In this document: positions 37,683 to 47,100 of the stretch, piece by piece
How positions within the stretch are numbered: the first letter of the stretch is position 1
Layout: each line of letters starts with the position of its first letter
Source of the DNA: Planctomycetota bacterium
GTDB taxonomy: Bacteria > Planctomycetota > OFTM77
Direction of reading: 5' to 3'
DNA length: 64,000 nucleotides
Assembly: GCA_029260795.1 (NCBI GenBank)
Contig: JAJDCO010000001.1
Location: 169,324-233,323 of the forward strand
Program-made: the position numbers and the translations under genes
Notes under the pieces: model-generated
The model's input: the letters and a program-made list of their open reading frames with translations, nothing else
The model's database searches: none
What the model was told of the DNA's origin: nothing

Positions 37683-38102
37683 ATGAACGTCAAGATCGCC
37701 GACGTGATGGCCACGCAAGTCATCACCGCCCAGCCGCATCACACGATTGCCCACGTGCGGGAGCTCATGAAGAGCAACGGGATCCATGCGCTTCCCATCG
37801 CCGGCCCCGAAGGCGAGGCCGTCGGTATCATCACGACCTTCGACCTGGCCGAAGCCAAGTCCGAGACCACGCCGGTCGGCCAGGTCATGACGGAGCACGT
37901 CTACACGATCCCGCAGTACAACGACGTTCACCACGCGGCTCGGCTCATGCGCAACCACAAGGTGCATCACGTCGTCGTCACCCACGAGAAGCAGATCGTG
38001 GGCATCCTGAGCTCGTTCGACCTGCTCCAGCTGGTCGAGAATCACCGCTTCGTCGCCAAGCCCGGCCCGACGCCGAAGAAGCAGGGCCCCAAGCGCGACT
38101 GA
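37683..38102 (+). CDS. Two-CBS-domain protein
   Basis: 139 residues from the ATG at 37683, placed six bases after GAGG; ATGs at 37677 and 37653 are less likely. It consists almost entirely of a tandem CBS pair. The first is VADVM-type (KIADVMATQVITAQPHHTIA through GIITTFDLAEA) and the second is VGQVMTEHVYTIPQYNDV through GILSSFDLLQLV. A basic tail KKQGPKRD ends the protein. CBS pairs sense adenosine nucleotides or related ligands; here there is no attached enzyme domain, so it is probably a soluble sensor acting on a partner. A potential structured leader precedes it. The DsbA-fold gene follows on the same strand. Confidence 0.85.
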   Translation: MNVKIADVMATQVITAQPHHTIAHVRELMKSNGIHALPIAGPEGEAVGIITTFDLAEAKSETTPVGQVMTEHVYTIPQYNDVHHAARLMRNHKVHHVVVTHEKQIVGILSSFDLLQLVENHRFVAKPGPTPKKQGPKRD

Positions 38103-38159
38103 GGCCGGGCTGAGGCAGCTCGCCGCCTCCCGCTGACAACCTGCACGAGAGTCGCCACC

Positions 38160-38828
38160 ATGGCCGTTCAAGTGACCCACTTCTCGGATCTTCTCTGCGT
38201 CTGGGCCTACGTCGGCGAGGCTCGCCTGACAGAGCTCCGAGCCCAGTTTGGCGACGACATCGCGATCGAGCATCGAATGTGCTCGGTGTTCGGAGACACG
38301 GCCGGGAAGATTGGCGCGGGTTGGCGAGACCGAGGCGGCTACGAGGGCTTTGCGGCGCACGTCCGCGCCGTCGCCGACCAGTTCGAGTTGTCCGTGCATC
38401 CGGAGCTCTGGATCACGACGCGGCCGGCCTCTTCCGAAGGAGCTCATCTCCTCGCTAAGGCCTGCCAGCTCCTCGAGGCCCGTGACGCCGTGGCGCCGGG
38501 AAGCAGCGAGCAGCTGCTCGGGGCATTTCGGGAGGCCTTCTTTCGAGAGGGTCAAGACATCGCCCAATGGAGCGTCCATGAGGCGGTCGCCGACCGGATC
38601 GGGCTCCCCGTTCCCGAGCTACTCATCGAGATCCGCTGCGGCGCGGCGCACGCGGCTCTGGCTCGCGATGCTCACGACCGAGATCAGTGGGGCGTGCAGG
38701 GAAGCCCGACCCTGCTGCTCAACAAAGGCCGTCAGAAGCTTTATGGCAACGTGGGATACCGCGTGATGGAAGCCAACATCCAGGAGATCCTGCGGGTGCC
38801 AGGCGCCGGCGAGGCGAGCTGGTGTTGA
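38160..38828 (+). CDS. DsbA-fold oxidoreductase-like protein (FrnE/2-hydroxychromene isomerase group)
   Basis: 222 residues without a signal peptide. The first strand and active-site region read VTHFSDLLCVWAYVGEARL: the usual CPWC is CVWA, so Cys13 lacks its resolving partner. The cis-proline loop GVQGSPTLLLN is intact near the C terminus, and the intervening helical insertion is of normal size. This places it among cytoplasmic DsbA-like proteins such as FrnE and 2-hydroxychromene-2-carboxylate isomerase, which may act as isomerases or glutathione-dependent enzymes rather than disulfide oxidases. It starts 57 bases after the CBS gene and could be co-transcribed. Confidence 0.83.
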   Translation: MAVQVTHFSDLLCVWAYVGEARLTELRAQFGDDIAIEHRMCSVFGDTAGKIGAGWRDRGGYEGFAAHVRAVADQFELSVHPELWITTRPASSEGAHLLAKACQLLEARDAVAPGSSEQLLGAFREAFFREGQDIAQWSVHEAVADRIGLPVPELLIEIRCGAAHAALARDAHDRDQWGVQGSPTLLLNKGRQKLYGNVGYRVMEANIQEILRVPGAGEASWC

Positions 38829-38832
38829 ACCG

Positions 38833-38870
38833 GTTCTGATCGACGACCGACTTCGACCTTCGATCAGAAC
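38833..38870. terminator. Bidirectional terminator-like hairpin between convergent genes
   Basis: GTTCTGATCGA (38833-38843) pairs perfectly with TCGATCAGAAC (38860-38870), an 11-bp stem with a 16-base loop. Its right arm overlaps the stop and last codons of the minus-strand lipoprotein gene. Suited to terminate both genes. Confidence 0.6.
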
Positions 38871-41599
38871 GACTTGCCATTCTGACCGAGCTGCCAGAGG
38901 CGCGCGATCTCGTTGGCGTCGAGGACGCGGCGCCACAGGGCGAGGTCGTCCAGCGTCCCGACGAGGGCGAACTCGTACTCGCCCGTTCCGTCCTGCCCGA
39001 TGAGCAGCGGCAAGCCGCTGTCGATGTCGCCCGAGCCGCGGATGAGGATGCTGTCGAGGATCGCGCCGTCCTGATAGAAGGAGGCGACACCATCGCGGTC
39101 GTGCGTGACGACCAGGTGGTGCCAGGCATCGTCTGTGATCAGACCACCGTCTTCGAAGTCGATCCGCCCCTGGTCGGCGCCTCGCAGGTTCCACTGCCAG
39201 TGCAACGAGTCGTCTTGGGCGGCGAGGATCCAGCCGCGATTCGAGCCGGATGCCCAGTCCTTGTTCGAGAGAAACGAAGCATCACGAATCGTCTGCGAGG
39301 TGCGGAGCCAGAACGAGACCGTGAAGTCGGTCTCGACGCCGAATCGGAAATCGTCATCGAAGCCGAGGACGAGGAACTGCCGCGAGCCATCGAACACGAT
39401 GCCCAGTCCGATGCGCCCCGCTCCGAAGGTCGGGTCCTCGAGCGCCGGCGCATCATGCCCGCGCCCGGAGACGTCGGTGAGATCCCCATCGAAGGGAAGG
39501 TGCAGGACCAGGTCTTGCGCGAAGCCGATCCGGTCACGAATGGCGAGGCCGCTCAGCTCGCTCGCCCCAGGGATGACGAAGGGCTCCCCCTTCACGGTGA
39601 GCGTGCCGTTCGGCTCGATGGCGAAGCGCCGGAGCTGGGACGGCGAGTCCTCCAGCAGGTAGAGGTCGGGCCCATTGTCGAGGCCCGCGAGCTGCCTGGG
39701 CCGAAGGTCGGGGAGCTGAAACGGCGAGCCCGTGTTCGGAACAAAGGTGCCGTCAGCGTCGAAGTCGAAGGTGCTGATGTGGCCACTTTGATGACCCACG
39801 AAGACCTTGCGATCACTCCGGAGGAACAGTGCGGTGCGCAGCCCGCTCGCCGGAGCCGTGTCGAAAGGCGCCTCTTCGTGCGGCGACAGCTCCCCACCTC
39901 CGGTGATCGTATACGCCCAGAGCTCCTGCGCGCCGGGATCCTCGTCGAGTAGGAAGAGTGTCCGACCATCGACGCCGCTGGCCGCGCCGGTCGAGCCGAG
40001 AACTGGGACCGAGTTGGCCTTGAGTAGAACGAGGCCGCCATCGACCGCGATCGCGTAGACGTCGACGCGACCCAGGTTGCGGTAAGTCACGAACAGCCGA
40101 TTGCCGATGGGTGCAGCGAGTAGCTGCGCGGGGATGCCCTCCGCCAGCTCGAGCGGGGCACTCAAGCTTCGGAGCGATCCGTCCACGTTCAGCTCGAACG
40201 ACTCGAGGCGAGTGGCCTCGCTGTCCGCGGTCGCGACGAAGACAAACGGCCAATCGGGATGGGCTTCGATCGCGAGCGGGACACCGCTCACCGAGAAGGG
40301 AGATCCCGGCGCAGGCGTCAAGCCCGCCGCTTCTCCCACTCGCAGGCTCGCCACGTCCCGACTGATCGCGTTGACGACGAAGAGGTGGTCGCCGGCGGCC
40401 GAAAGCGCGACGCCGTCGAGCACGTCTCCCCCACTTGCCCCGCCGGTCGGAAACGGAGAATCCGGATGCGCCTGCATCTCTTGGCCGGGACGCTCCAAGA
40501 ACACCGCCACGGCGTTGACCGGTGTGTTCGCGCCGACAAAGACGGCTCGATGGGGTCCGAGGCGCTCGGTCGTGAACTGCCACGCGAAGTCTTCGGCCAG
40601 GGACTCCCCGAACCCCGCCCCCCGGACGTCTCTCGTGATCACCGCCGTGTAGGGCACGTCGAAGAACAGCTCCTCCGCGGCCGGCTCGAGGAAAGCCTGC
40701 AAGTCGTCCACCGAGACGCTGGCCGTCACGCGCTCCCCATTGGTGTTGAGAAGGTAGAAGGAGTCCTCGGTCACGCTGCTCGGGTCGAGCCCGCGGTCGA
40801 AGGTGGCCTTAACGGTGAACGGCAATCCGATCTCCGACGCTCCGTCCTCGGGATCGACCACCGGCGGAGGCAGGAAGCGCTGAACGGTCGTGAAGCTCCA
40901 GCGGCGTCCCGCAGTGAGCGGCGCTCCATCGCGCGCTCGAATGGAGTCGACCACGATCACGTCATAGACGGTCTCGAAGTCGAGCGAGCGGTCGGGCTGA
41001 AACGTGACGACCTCCTCGACGATCGAGAGTCGGCCAATGATCGGAGCCGTGGCCTGGGAGAGTCGGACCGAGTCTTCTCTGAGCGAAGCCGGATCGACCG
41101 CGCGTGTGAACGCGACGACGATCGACGCGCCGAGGGCGACACTCCGCGCGTCGGTGCCCGGAACGATCTTGGCGATCTTGAAGGGTCCCAGAGGCTCGGT
41201 CTCGAAGCGAAAGCGTCGTTCGGAGGCCAGCCGTCGACCAGTCCCATCGCGAATGTCGGTCGTCAGCACCACCTCGTACGAACCGCCTTCTTCCAGGCCG
41301 GGCTCCGGCCGGAAGGTCGCCCGTCGGCCGAGAGCCGCCACGACGCCTTCGACGGCCTCGCCGTCTCGTCGCACCGAGAAGCTCTCTCGATCGAACGACT
41401 TCGGGTCCATGTCGACGGAGAACACGACGGCTACGAGCTGATCGGTCGCAACATCTCGGCTACCGTCCGCTGGAATGATGGTCTCGACGACGGCCGCCGA
41501 CGACCCGCCCACTCCGATCGGCAAGCGCGAGCTCGAGCTGTCCCGGCAGGCCGAGAGATCGGCGAGTGCCAACAGGACGATCATCGTCGTCGCGCGCAT
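38864..41599 (-). CDS. Large lipoprotein: SbsA-type Ig-like repeats, beta-propeller, C-terminal LamG domain
   Basis: 911 residues from the ATG at 41599 (GGAGG five bases upstream). The signal ends in the lipobox LSAC (Cys18). Residues about 40-360 are three SbsA/Big_5 Ig-like repeats (IIPADGSRDVATDQLVAVVF, KIVPGTDARSVALGASIVVA, VDPEDGASEIGLPFTVKATF). Residues about 380-690 form a lactonase-like propeller (HRAVFVGANTPVNAVAVFLE, GDHLFVVNAISRDVASLRVG). The last ~200 residues are a LamG/concanavalin-like lectin domain: LVLHLPFDGDLTDVSGRGHD, FTVSFWLRTSQ, WHHLVVTHD and GTLDDLALWRRVLDANEIA. It is predicted to be cell-surface or periplasmic and to bind glycans or proteins; no catalytic residues seen. 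The combination of the three modules is uncommon. Confidence 0.87.
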   Translation of the reverse strand: MRATTMIVLLALADLSACRDSSSSRLPIGVGGSSAAVVETIIPADGSRDVATDQLVAVVFSVDMDPKSFDRESFSVRRDGEAVEGVVAALGRRATFRPEPGLEEGGSYEVVLTTDIRDGTGRRLASERRFRFETEPLGPFKIAKIVPGTDARSVALGASIVVAFTRAVDPASLREDSVRLSQATAPIIGRLSIVEEVVTFQPDRSLDFETVYDVIVVDSIRARDGAPLTAGRRWSFTTVQRFLPPPVVDPEDGASEIGLPFTVKATFDRGLDPSSVTEDSFYLLNTNGERVTASVSVDDLQAFLEPAAEELFFDVPYTAVITRDVRGAGFGESLAEDFAWQFTTERLGPHRAVFVGANTPVNAVAVFLERPGQEMQAHPDSPFPTGGASGGDVLDGVALSAAGDHLFVVNAISRDVASLRVGEAAGLTPAPGSPFSVSGVPLAIEAHPDWPFVFVATADSEATRLESFELNVDGSLRSLSAPLELAEGIPAQLLAAPIGNRLFVTYRNLGRVDVYAIAVDGGLVLLKANSVPVLGSTGAASGVDGRTLFLLDEDPGAQELWAYTITGGGELSPHEEAPFDTAPASGLRTALFLRSDRKVFVGHQSGHISTFDFDADGTFVPNTGSPFQLPDLRPRQLAGLDNGPDLYLLEDSPSQLRRFAIEPNGTLTVKGEPFVIPGASELSGLAIRDRIGFAQDLVLHLPFDGDLTDVSGRGHDAPALEDPTFGAGRIGLGIVFDGSRQFLVLGFDDDFRFGVETDFTVSFWLRTSQTIRDASFLSNKDWASGSNRGWILAAQDDSLHWQWNLRGADQGRIDFEDGGLITDDAWHHLVVTHDRDGVASFYQDGAILDSILIRGSGDIDSGLPLLIGQDGTGEYEFALVGTLDDLALWRRVLDANEIARLWQLGQNGKSF

Positions 41600-41770
41600 G
41601 GGATCCTCCGTCGTCGACCGGCAAGCGCTCCGGCGCTCCTCCTTGCTCTCGATGATACGAAAGGAGGGGACGCGGGTGTTCACCGAACCTCTCACCGGAT
41701 GCACTGTCACGGTCGAGAAAAGCCTATGCGGACGTACCGAGACTCCATTGCCGGTTGTCACCGCAACAAC

Positions 41771-41816
41771 CGACAGAGACCCGAACGGAGTCCGTCACAT
41801 CGCTCCGTCTCTGTCG
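41771..41816. repeat. Palindromic element in the gap upstream of the lipoprotein gene
   Basis: CGACAGAGA (41771-41779) pairs with TCTCTGTCG (41808-41816), and inside it CGGAG (41786-41790) pairs with CTCCG (41803-41807). The 18-mer CAGAGACCCGAACGGAGT within it recurs at 63921. The gap 41600-41935 has no gene. Confidence 0.6.
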
Positions 41817-41887
41817 TCGCGCAACGTCGGGCCGGGATGCCTTTGGACCACCCAACCGAGAGAGCGGTCACCTACGCAGTGAGGGTC

Positions 41888-41929
41888 GACCTGTGCCCGT
41901 GGCACTCGGAAGCACCTCGGGCACAGGTC
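41888..41929 (-). terminator. Hairpin downstream of the aspartylglucosaminidase gene
   Basis: GACCTGTGCCCG (41888-41899) pairs perfectly with CGGGCACAGGTC (41918-41929), a 12-bp stem with an 18-base loop. It begins six bases past the stop codon of the minus-strand gene. It lacks a T run but is strong and well placed as a terminator. Confidence 0.6.
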
Positions 41930-41935
41930 TCATCT

Positions 41936-43045
41936 TCAGCCGAGCAGGCTGTCGAAGGCGACGTGCTCAGGGCCGTCTTCGGTGCAGACGGCGTATCGGG
42001 CATCCGTCGGCTGCAGCGACACGCCCGCGTAGCGCCCCTGCTTGTCGACGATGTAGAAGTTCAGGCCGAAGCTCGGCTCGCCTTGATCATTGAGCAGGCG
42101 CTTCTCGATCGTGTTCGCGCGCACGCGCTTGAGTGCTTCCATGCCGGCGTCCTTGGGATGCTTGCCGCGGCGCATCTCCTCGACGATCAGGAAAGAGCAC
42201 AGCCCGTAGAGGTTCGCCTCCCCCCTTCCCGTCGAGCCGGCCGCGCCGACCTCACCATCGACATAGAGCCCGGCGCCGAGGATCGGCGAGTCACCGACGC
42301 GCCCGGGGATCTTCCAGGCCAGCCCGCTGGTGGTCGTCACGCCGCAGAGCTCGGCGTTGGCGTTGATACCGTTGCAGTTGATCGTGCCCCAGAAGTGCTC
42401 GGGATCGATCAGCCCTTCGCGCATCATCTGCTGCGCCGCTTCGTAGCCGTACTTCTCGCGCTTGAGCGGATCGAGGTAGTGCGCGGGATCGATGCGGCGC
42501 TTCCAATCCAACCAGAGCTTGCGCGAGCGGTCGGTGTTCAGGTCGTCCTCGACCTCGAAGCCCATGTTGCGGGCAAAGTGCTGGGCGCCCTTGCCGACGA
42601 GCAGGTGATGATCGGTCTGCTTCATCACGGCGCGCGCGACCCGAGACGGCGTCCGAACGCCCTCGAGAGCGGCGACACCGCCGGCCTGCTTCTTGGGCCC
42701 GTGCATGCAGCAGGAGTCCAGCTGCACGACGCCGTCGGCGTTGGGGAGTCCGCCGTAGCCGACGCTGGTGTCCTTGGGATCGAGCTCGACGATGTTGACG
42801 CCCGCGATGAGGGCATCGAGCACATCCTCGCCGGCGACGATCTTCTCGAAGGCGGTCTCGACGCACGTCTTGTCGCCGCCGTTCTTGCGAGTGTGGCCGT
42901 TGCCCGAGGAGATCACGACCGGCTTGACCGCCCGGGGCACGTACACGGTCGGAGCCTGTCCCGCCGCGAGGCGCGCCGTCGTGGCAGCCAGGCCGGCCGC
43001 CGCTCCCGTCAAGACGAACTGCCGGCGATTCAACTTCTTCGTCAT
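41936..43045 (-). CDS. N4-(beta-N-acetylglucosaminyl)-L-asparaginase (aspartylglucosaminidase), Tat-exported
   Basis: 369 residues from the ATG at 43045 (AAGGAA upstream). A Tat signal opens it: KKLNRRQFVLTGAAAGLAAT. The enzyme is an Ntn hydrolase that splits the bond between N-acetylglucosamine and asparagine in glycoproteins; the precursor cuts itself before the catalytic Thr. That residue is Thr221 in FWGTINCNG; the preceding residue is Gly where characterised enzymes have Asp. KIPGRVGDSPILGAGLYVD and GAAGSTGRGE are the conserved substrate-binding loops. The Cys pair SCCMHGPKKQAGG is also typical of this group. Exported activity fits with the many secreted hydrolases that follow. Divergent from the ABC ATPase gene. 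Confidence 0.92.
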   Translation of the reverse strand: MTKKLNRRQFVLTGAAAGLAATTARLAAGQAPTVYVPRAVKPVVISSGNGHTRKNGGDKTCVETAFEKIVAGEDVLDALIAGVNIVELDPKDTSVGYGGLPNADGVVQLDSCCMHGPKKQAGGVAALEGVRTPSRVARAVMKQTDHHLLVGKGAQHFARNMGFEVEDDLNTDRSRKLWLDWKRRIDPAHYLDPLKREKYGYEAAQQMMREGLIDPEHFWGTINCNGINANAELCGVTTTSGLAWKIPGRVGDSPILGAGLYVDGEVGAAGSTGRGEANLYGLCSFLIVEEMRRGKHPKDAGMEALKRVRANTIEKRLLNDQGEPSFGLNFYIVDKQGRYAGVSLQPTDARYAVCTEDGPEHVAFDSLLG

Positions 43046-43268
43046 GCGCCTGTTCCTTTCACGTGCCCTGTGAGACAGCCTCCCCATGCGGGCCAGATTG
43101 TAGGGAGGCCACTCCGACAATGCGAGCCTGCGACCCGGCCGAACCCGTGCTCTGAAAAGCCTTGCAAGATCGTCAGCCACACGTTGTAGCAACGGGACTG
43201 CGCATGAAAAGGGAGACTCGGTAGCCACGGTCGCTGCCGAAAAAACGTGGCCGATCGGAGGAGCACCC

Positions 43269-44198
43269 ATGCTCGAGGTTCGCAGTCTGGTCAAGGTCTA
43301 TCCGGGTCCCGTTGCTGCTCTTCAGGGCGTCGATCTCGACATTCCCAACGGCATGTTCGGCCTGCTCGGGCCCAACGGCGCCGGCAAGACGACCTTCATG
43401 CGGATCCTGGCCGGCCTCCTCGAGCCGACTTCCGGCACGGTCACCCTCGACGGCCAGAACATCATCGCCACCCCCGAGCTCATGTGGTCTCGCCTCGGCT
43501 ACCTCCCGCAGGACTTCGGCTTCTATCCGCACCTGACCGGACGCAAGATGCTGCGGCACCTCCTGAAGCTGAAGGGCATCATCGCCCCCGGAGGACTCAA
43601 GGGCCTCACCGACGAGCTCCTCGAGCGCGTCAACCTCGCCTTCGCCGCCAATCGCAAGGTCAAGGGGTACTCGGGCGGCATGCGCCAACGCCTCGGTATC
43701 GCTCAAGCGATCGCGGGCGATCCCCGGGTGCTGATCGTCGATGAGCCGACGGCTGGCCTCGACCCCGAAGAGCGCCTCCGGTTCTACCGCCTGCTCTCCG
43801 AGCTGGCCGAGAATCGCATCGTCATCCTCTCGACCCACATCGTCGAGGACGTCGCCGTCCTGTGTCCGCGCTTCGCGATCATCCGAGCCGGGCGCCTGGT
43901 GAGCGAGACGACGCCGAGCGCCGCTCGCTCCGCTATCGAGGGTGCGATCTACGAAGGGACGGTCTCGGCCGACGCGCTGTCCGAGGTTCAGCGGCAGCAC
44001 TGCGTCACTCAATCGATCCTGGTCGAAGGTCGACATCGGGTCCGCGTTCACCAGGCCGACGGTCATCCCCCGGCCGGCTTCGCTCCGGTCACGGCCTCCC
44101 TGGAGGACGCGTACCTGCTCGAGATGCGCCGGGATGCAACGACGCCTTCCGATCAGGATGCTGACACGGTCGAGCCTCAGCGGGCAGCACGGTCATGA
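43269..44198 (+). CDS. ABC transporter ATP-binding protein, partner of permease-M1 peptidase
   Basis: 309 residues. Walker A is GPNGAGKTT (34-42), the signature is YSGGMRQRLGIA, Walker B is VLIVDEPTAGLD and the switch is VILSTHIVEDV. The C-terminal ~80 residues are a variable extension. Its stop overlaps the next start by four bases (ATGA), giving translational coupling with the permease-peptidase gene, so the two products should form one complex. YLPQDFGFYPHLTG is the Q-loop region common to this Gram-negative ABC-2 subgroup. Cytoplasmic side of the inner membrane. Confidence 0.93.
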   Translation: MLEVRSLVKVYPGPVAALQGVDLDIPNGMFGLLGPNGAGKTTFMRILAGLLEPTSGTVTLDGQNIIATPELMWSRLGYLPQDFGFYPHLTGRKMLRHLLKLKGIIAPGGLKGLTDELLERVNLAFAANRKVKGYSGGMRQRLGIAQAIAGDPRVLIVDEPTAGLDPEERLRFYRLLSELAENRIVILSTHIVEDVAVLCPRFAIIRAGRLVSETTPSAARSAIEGAIYEGTVSADALSEVQRQHCVTQSILVEGRHRVRVHQADGHPPAGFAPVTASLEDAYLLEMRRDATTPSDQDADTVEPQRAARS

Positions 44199-47100
44199 GC
44201 GCGGCGCGCACCTGGGAGGTGGCCCGACTCGAGCTGTTCCGAGACCTCAAGCGCCCGCTGTTCTGGATCCTGATGCTGGTCATCCTCCTGATGACATGGG
44301 GCATGTCGTCGGGCGACATGCGGATCTCATCGGGAGACAGCGACGTCGGCGGTACCAAAGCCTGGATCACGTCGGAGTTCGCGCTCGCGCAGTGGTTCTC
44401 GATTGTCACCGTGCTGGTGATGTCGTTCTTCATCGCCGTAGCGACCGGAATGCTCCCGATCCAAGAGCGCGATCAACGCCTGCCCGAGCTTCTCCTCTCG
44501 ACGCCCCTGACGCCGGGCGAGTATGTGCTCGGGAAGTTCGTCGGCGTGATGGGGATGTTTGCAGTGGCCTTGACGCTGCAGCTTCTCGCCTCCGCCTTCT
44601 TCAATCATCTCCTTCCCAATGCCGCCGCAGCCGAGTTTCACGGGCCTTTCCAGATCGGCAACTACGTCTGGCCGATCTTGCTGATGGTCTTGCCCTACGT
44701 CGTCTTCCTGGGCGGCGTGTCGCTCTACGTCGGCGAGCGATTCCAGCGCCCGATTCTGGTCTTCGTGCTTCCGGTGGTCCTGGTGCTCGGATGCATGTTT
44801 TTCCTCTTCACGTGGTCACCGAGCTGGCTCTCGAACGAGCTGAACGTTTTCCTCATGCTGATCGAGCCCTCGGGCTTCCGCTGGCTCTCGGAGACTTGGC
44901 TGCAGGTCGATCGCGGCGTCGATTTCTACAATCAGACTCCGGTGACCTACGACGCCGCCTTCTTGGCCAGCCGGGCCACCTTCGCCGCCATCGGAGCGGT
45001 AGCCGTCGCTCTCGCCTGGCGCCGCTTTCGGCGCGGGCTGCGCGGAGCCCGCGTGCGCAGCCGCGATCGAAGTGCCGCCCTGGCCGCCACGCCTCGTACG
45101 ATGCAGCCGGTGATCAGTGCCCCCCTGGCCGCGATTCGAATGAGCACCCGCACGCCGAGTGCGCTCCGCGGCTTTTGGACCGTCCTGACAGGCGAGACGC
45201 GGGCCCTCCTCACGCAGCCCGGGCTCTATCTGTTCGTTCCGTTGATCATCCTCCAATCGATCATGGTCAATCAGACGCGCGTGGGCGGCTTCGATGAGCC
45301 CCTGCTCTGGACACCGGGCACGATCGCGGTCGGCTCGATGAACACGCTGTCACTGCTGATCTGTCTGCTGCTCCTCTTCTACACCGTCGAGTCTTTGGAT
45401 CGGGAGCGGCGCACGGGCTTGCTCTCCATCTTGAGCACGACCCCGCTTCGCACGGGCTCGCTGCTCCTGGGCAAGACCCTCGCCAATAGCGTCGTCGCCT
45501 TCGCGGTCTTGGTCGGAGCCGTCATCGGTTGTGCGATCGTGCTGGCGCTCCAAGCAAAGGTGCCCATCCGAATCGGACCGTTCGCGCTGGTCTGGGGACT
45601 GCTGTTGATCCCGACCTTCATCTTCTGGACGACGCTGGTCGCCTGCCTGCAGGCGATGACTCGAAGTCGGTACACGACCTACGCCTTGGCGCTCGCGTTT
45701 CTGGCGTGGACGGGATACCGACAGGTGCAAGGCGACACGACCTGGGTGACGAACTGGAACTTGTGGGGCGCCGTTCTGTGGACGGACTTCGGCTCGTTTG
45801 AGCTGGGACGCACCGCACTGATCCTGAATCGAGCGTGGGTGCTGAGTGCGAGCCTACTGCTGGGCTGGTCGACCGTTCGCCTCTGGGCGCGCCGTGACCG
45901 CGACGTCTCGCAGACCTGGCATCGCTGGCACCCCAAGCGCCTGGTGCGGCTGGCGGTTCCGCTCCTGCTCCTGGCCGCGCTCCCGGCCACGGCAGCCGTG
46001 CTCCTGAATCTCGAGGTCGATCGAGGGTTTCAAGGTGAGGTGAGCGACAAGAAGGCCAAGGACTATTGGCGCAAGAACGTCGCGACCTGGACCGATGCGA
46101 AGAACCCGACGGTCCAGTTCATCGACGCCGACGTTCGCCTCGAGCCGGCCGAGTCCTTCCTGGCGGTCCGCGGGCGCTACGAGCTGAGAAACCATCACGA
46201 CGTGCCACTGCGGCAGATCGCCCTGTCGCGTGGCCTGCACTGGCGCGAGGTGACGTGGACGCTGGGTGGCGAGCCGTTCGAGCCCGAAGATCGGGCCGGG
46301 TTGATGGTCTTCACGCCCGAGAGGCCCCTGCTACCGGACCAGTCGATCGAGATCGGCTTCGCCTTCGAAGGTCACTACCCCGACGGCGCCACGGAGAACG
46401 GGGGCGGCGCCAACGAGTTCATCCTGGCCTCCGGCGTCGTGCTGACCGGTTTCTCGGCCAGCTTCCTCCCGCGCATCGGCTTCGCCTCGAACGTCGGTGT
46501 CGACAAGGACAACCGAGCCGACTCGAAGGTCTACCCCGACGACTTCTTCGAGGGCGTGACCGAGTCGGGATTCGGGGCGGCCCTTCGCTATCACACGCGC
46601 TTCCGCATCGATGTGCCCGAGGCCTATACCGTGAACTCGGTCGGCACGCTACGGGACGAGCGAATCGAGAACGGCCGGCGGATCGCGCTCTGGGAGACCG
46701 ACTTCCCGGTGGTGCTTGCGAACATCGTGGCCGGCAAGTGGAACGTGCGACGGGGCGAAGGCACGGCCATCTACCATCATCCCGACCACACCTACAACCT
46801 CGACGAGATGATCGGAGCGCTCGACGCGGCGCGGAAGTACTACTCCGAGTGGTTCCATCCCTACCCGTGGGCCGAGCTGAAGGTCAGCGAGTTCCCGGCC
46901 TTGGCCGGCTACGCCCAAGGCTTTCCGACCAACATCACGTTCTCGGAAGGCATCGGCTTCCTGACCGAGAGCGACAAGGACTCGAGCCTCGCCTTCATGG
47001 TCACCGCGCACGAGACCGCCCACCAGTGGTGGGGCAACTTGGTGGTGCCTGGCGTCGGGCCCGGTGCCAATCTGCTCTCCGAAGCGATGGCTCACTTCTC

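Noticed and set aside
40259..43189. Long open frame on the plus strand (976 codons) opposite the lipoprotein and aspartylglucosaminidase genes
   Set aside because: It is antisense to genes with signal peptides and catalytic motifs, its product is Arg-rich with no recognisable domain, and high-GC codon bias commonly opens such frames.
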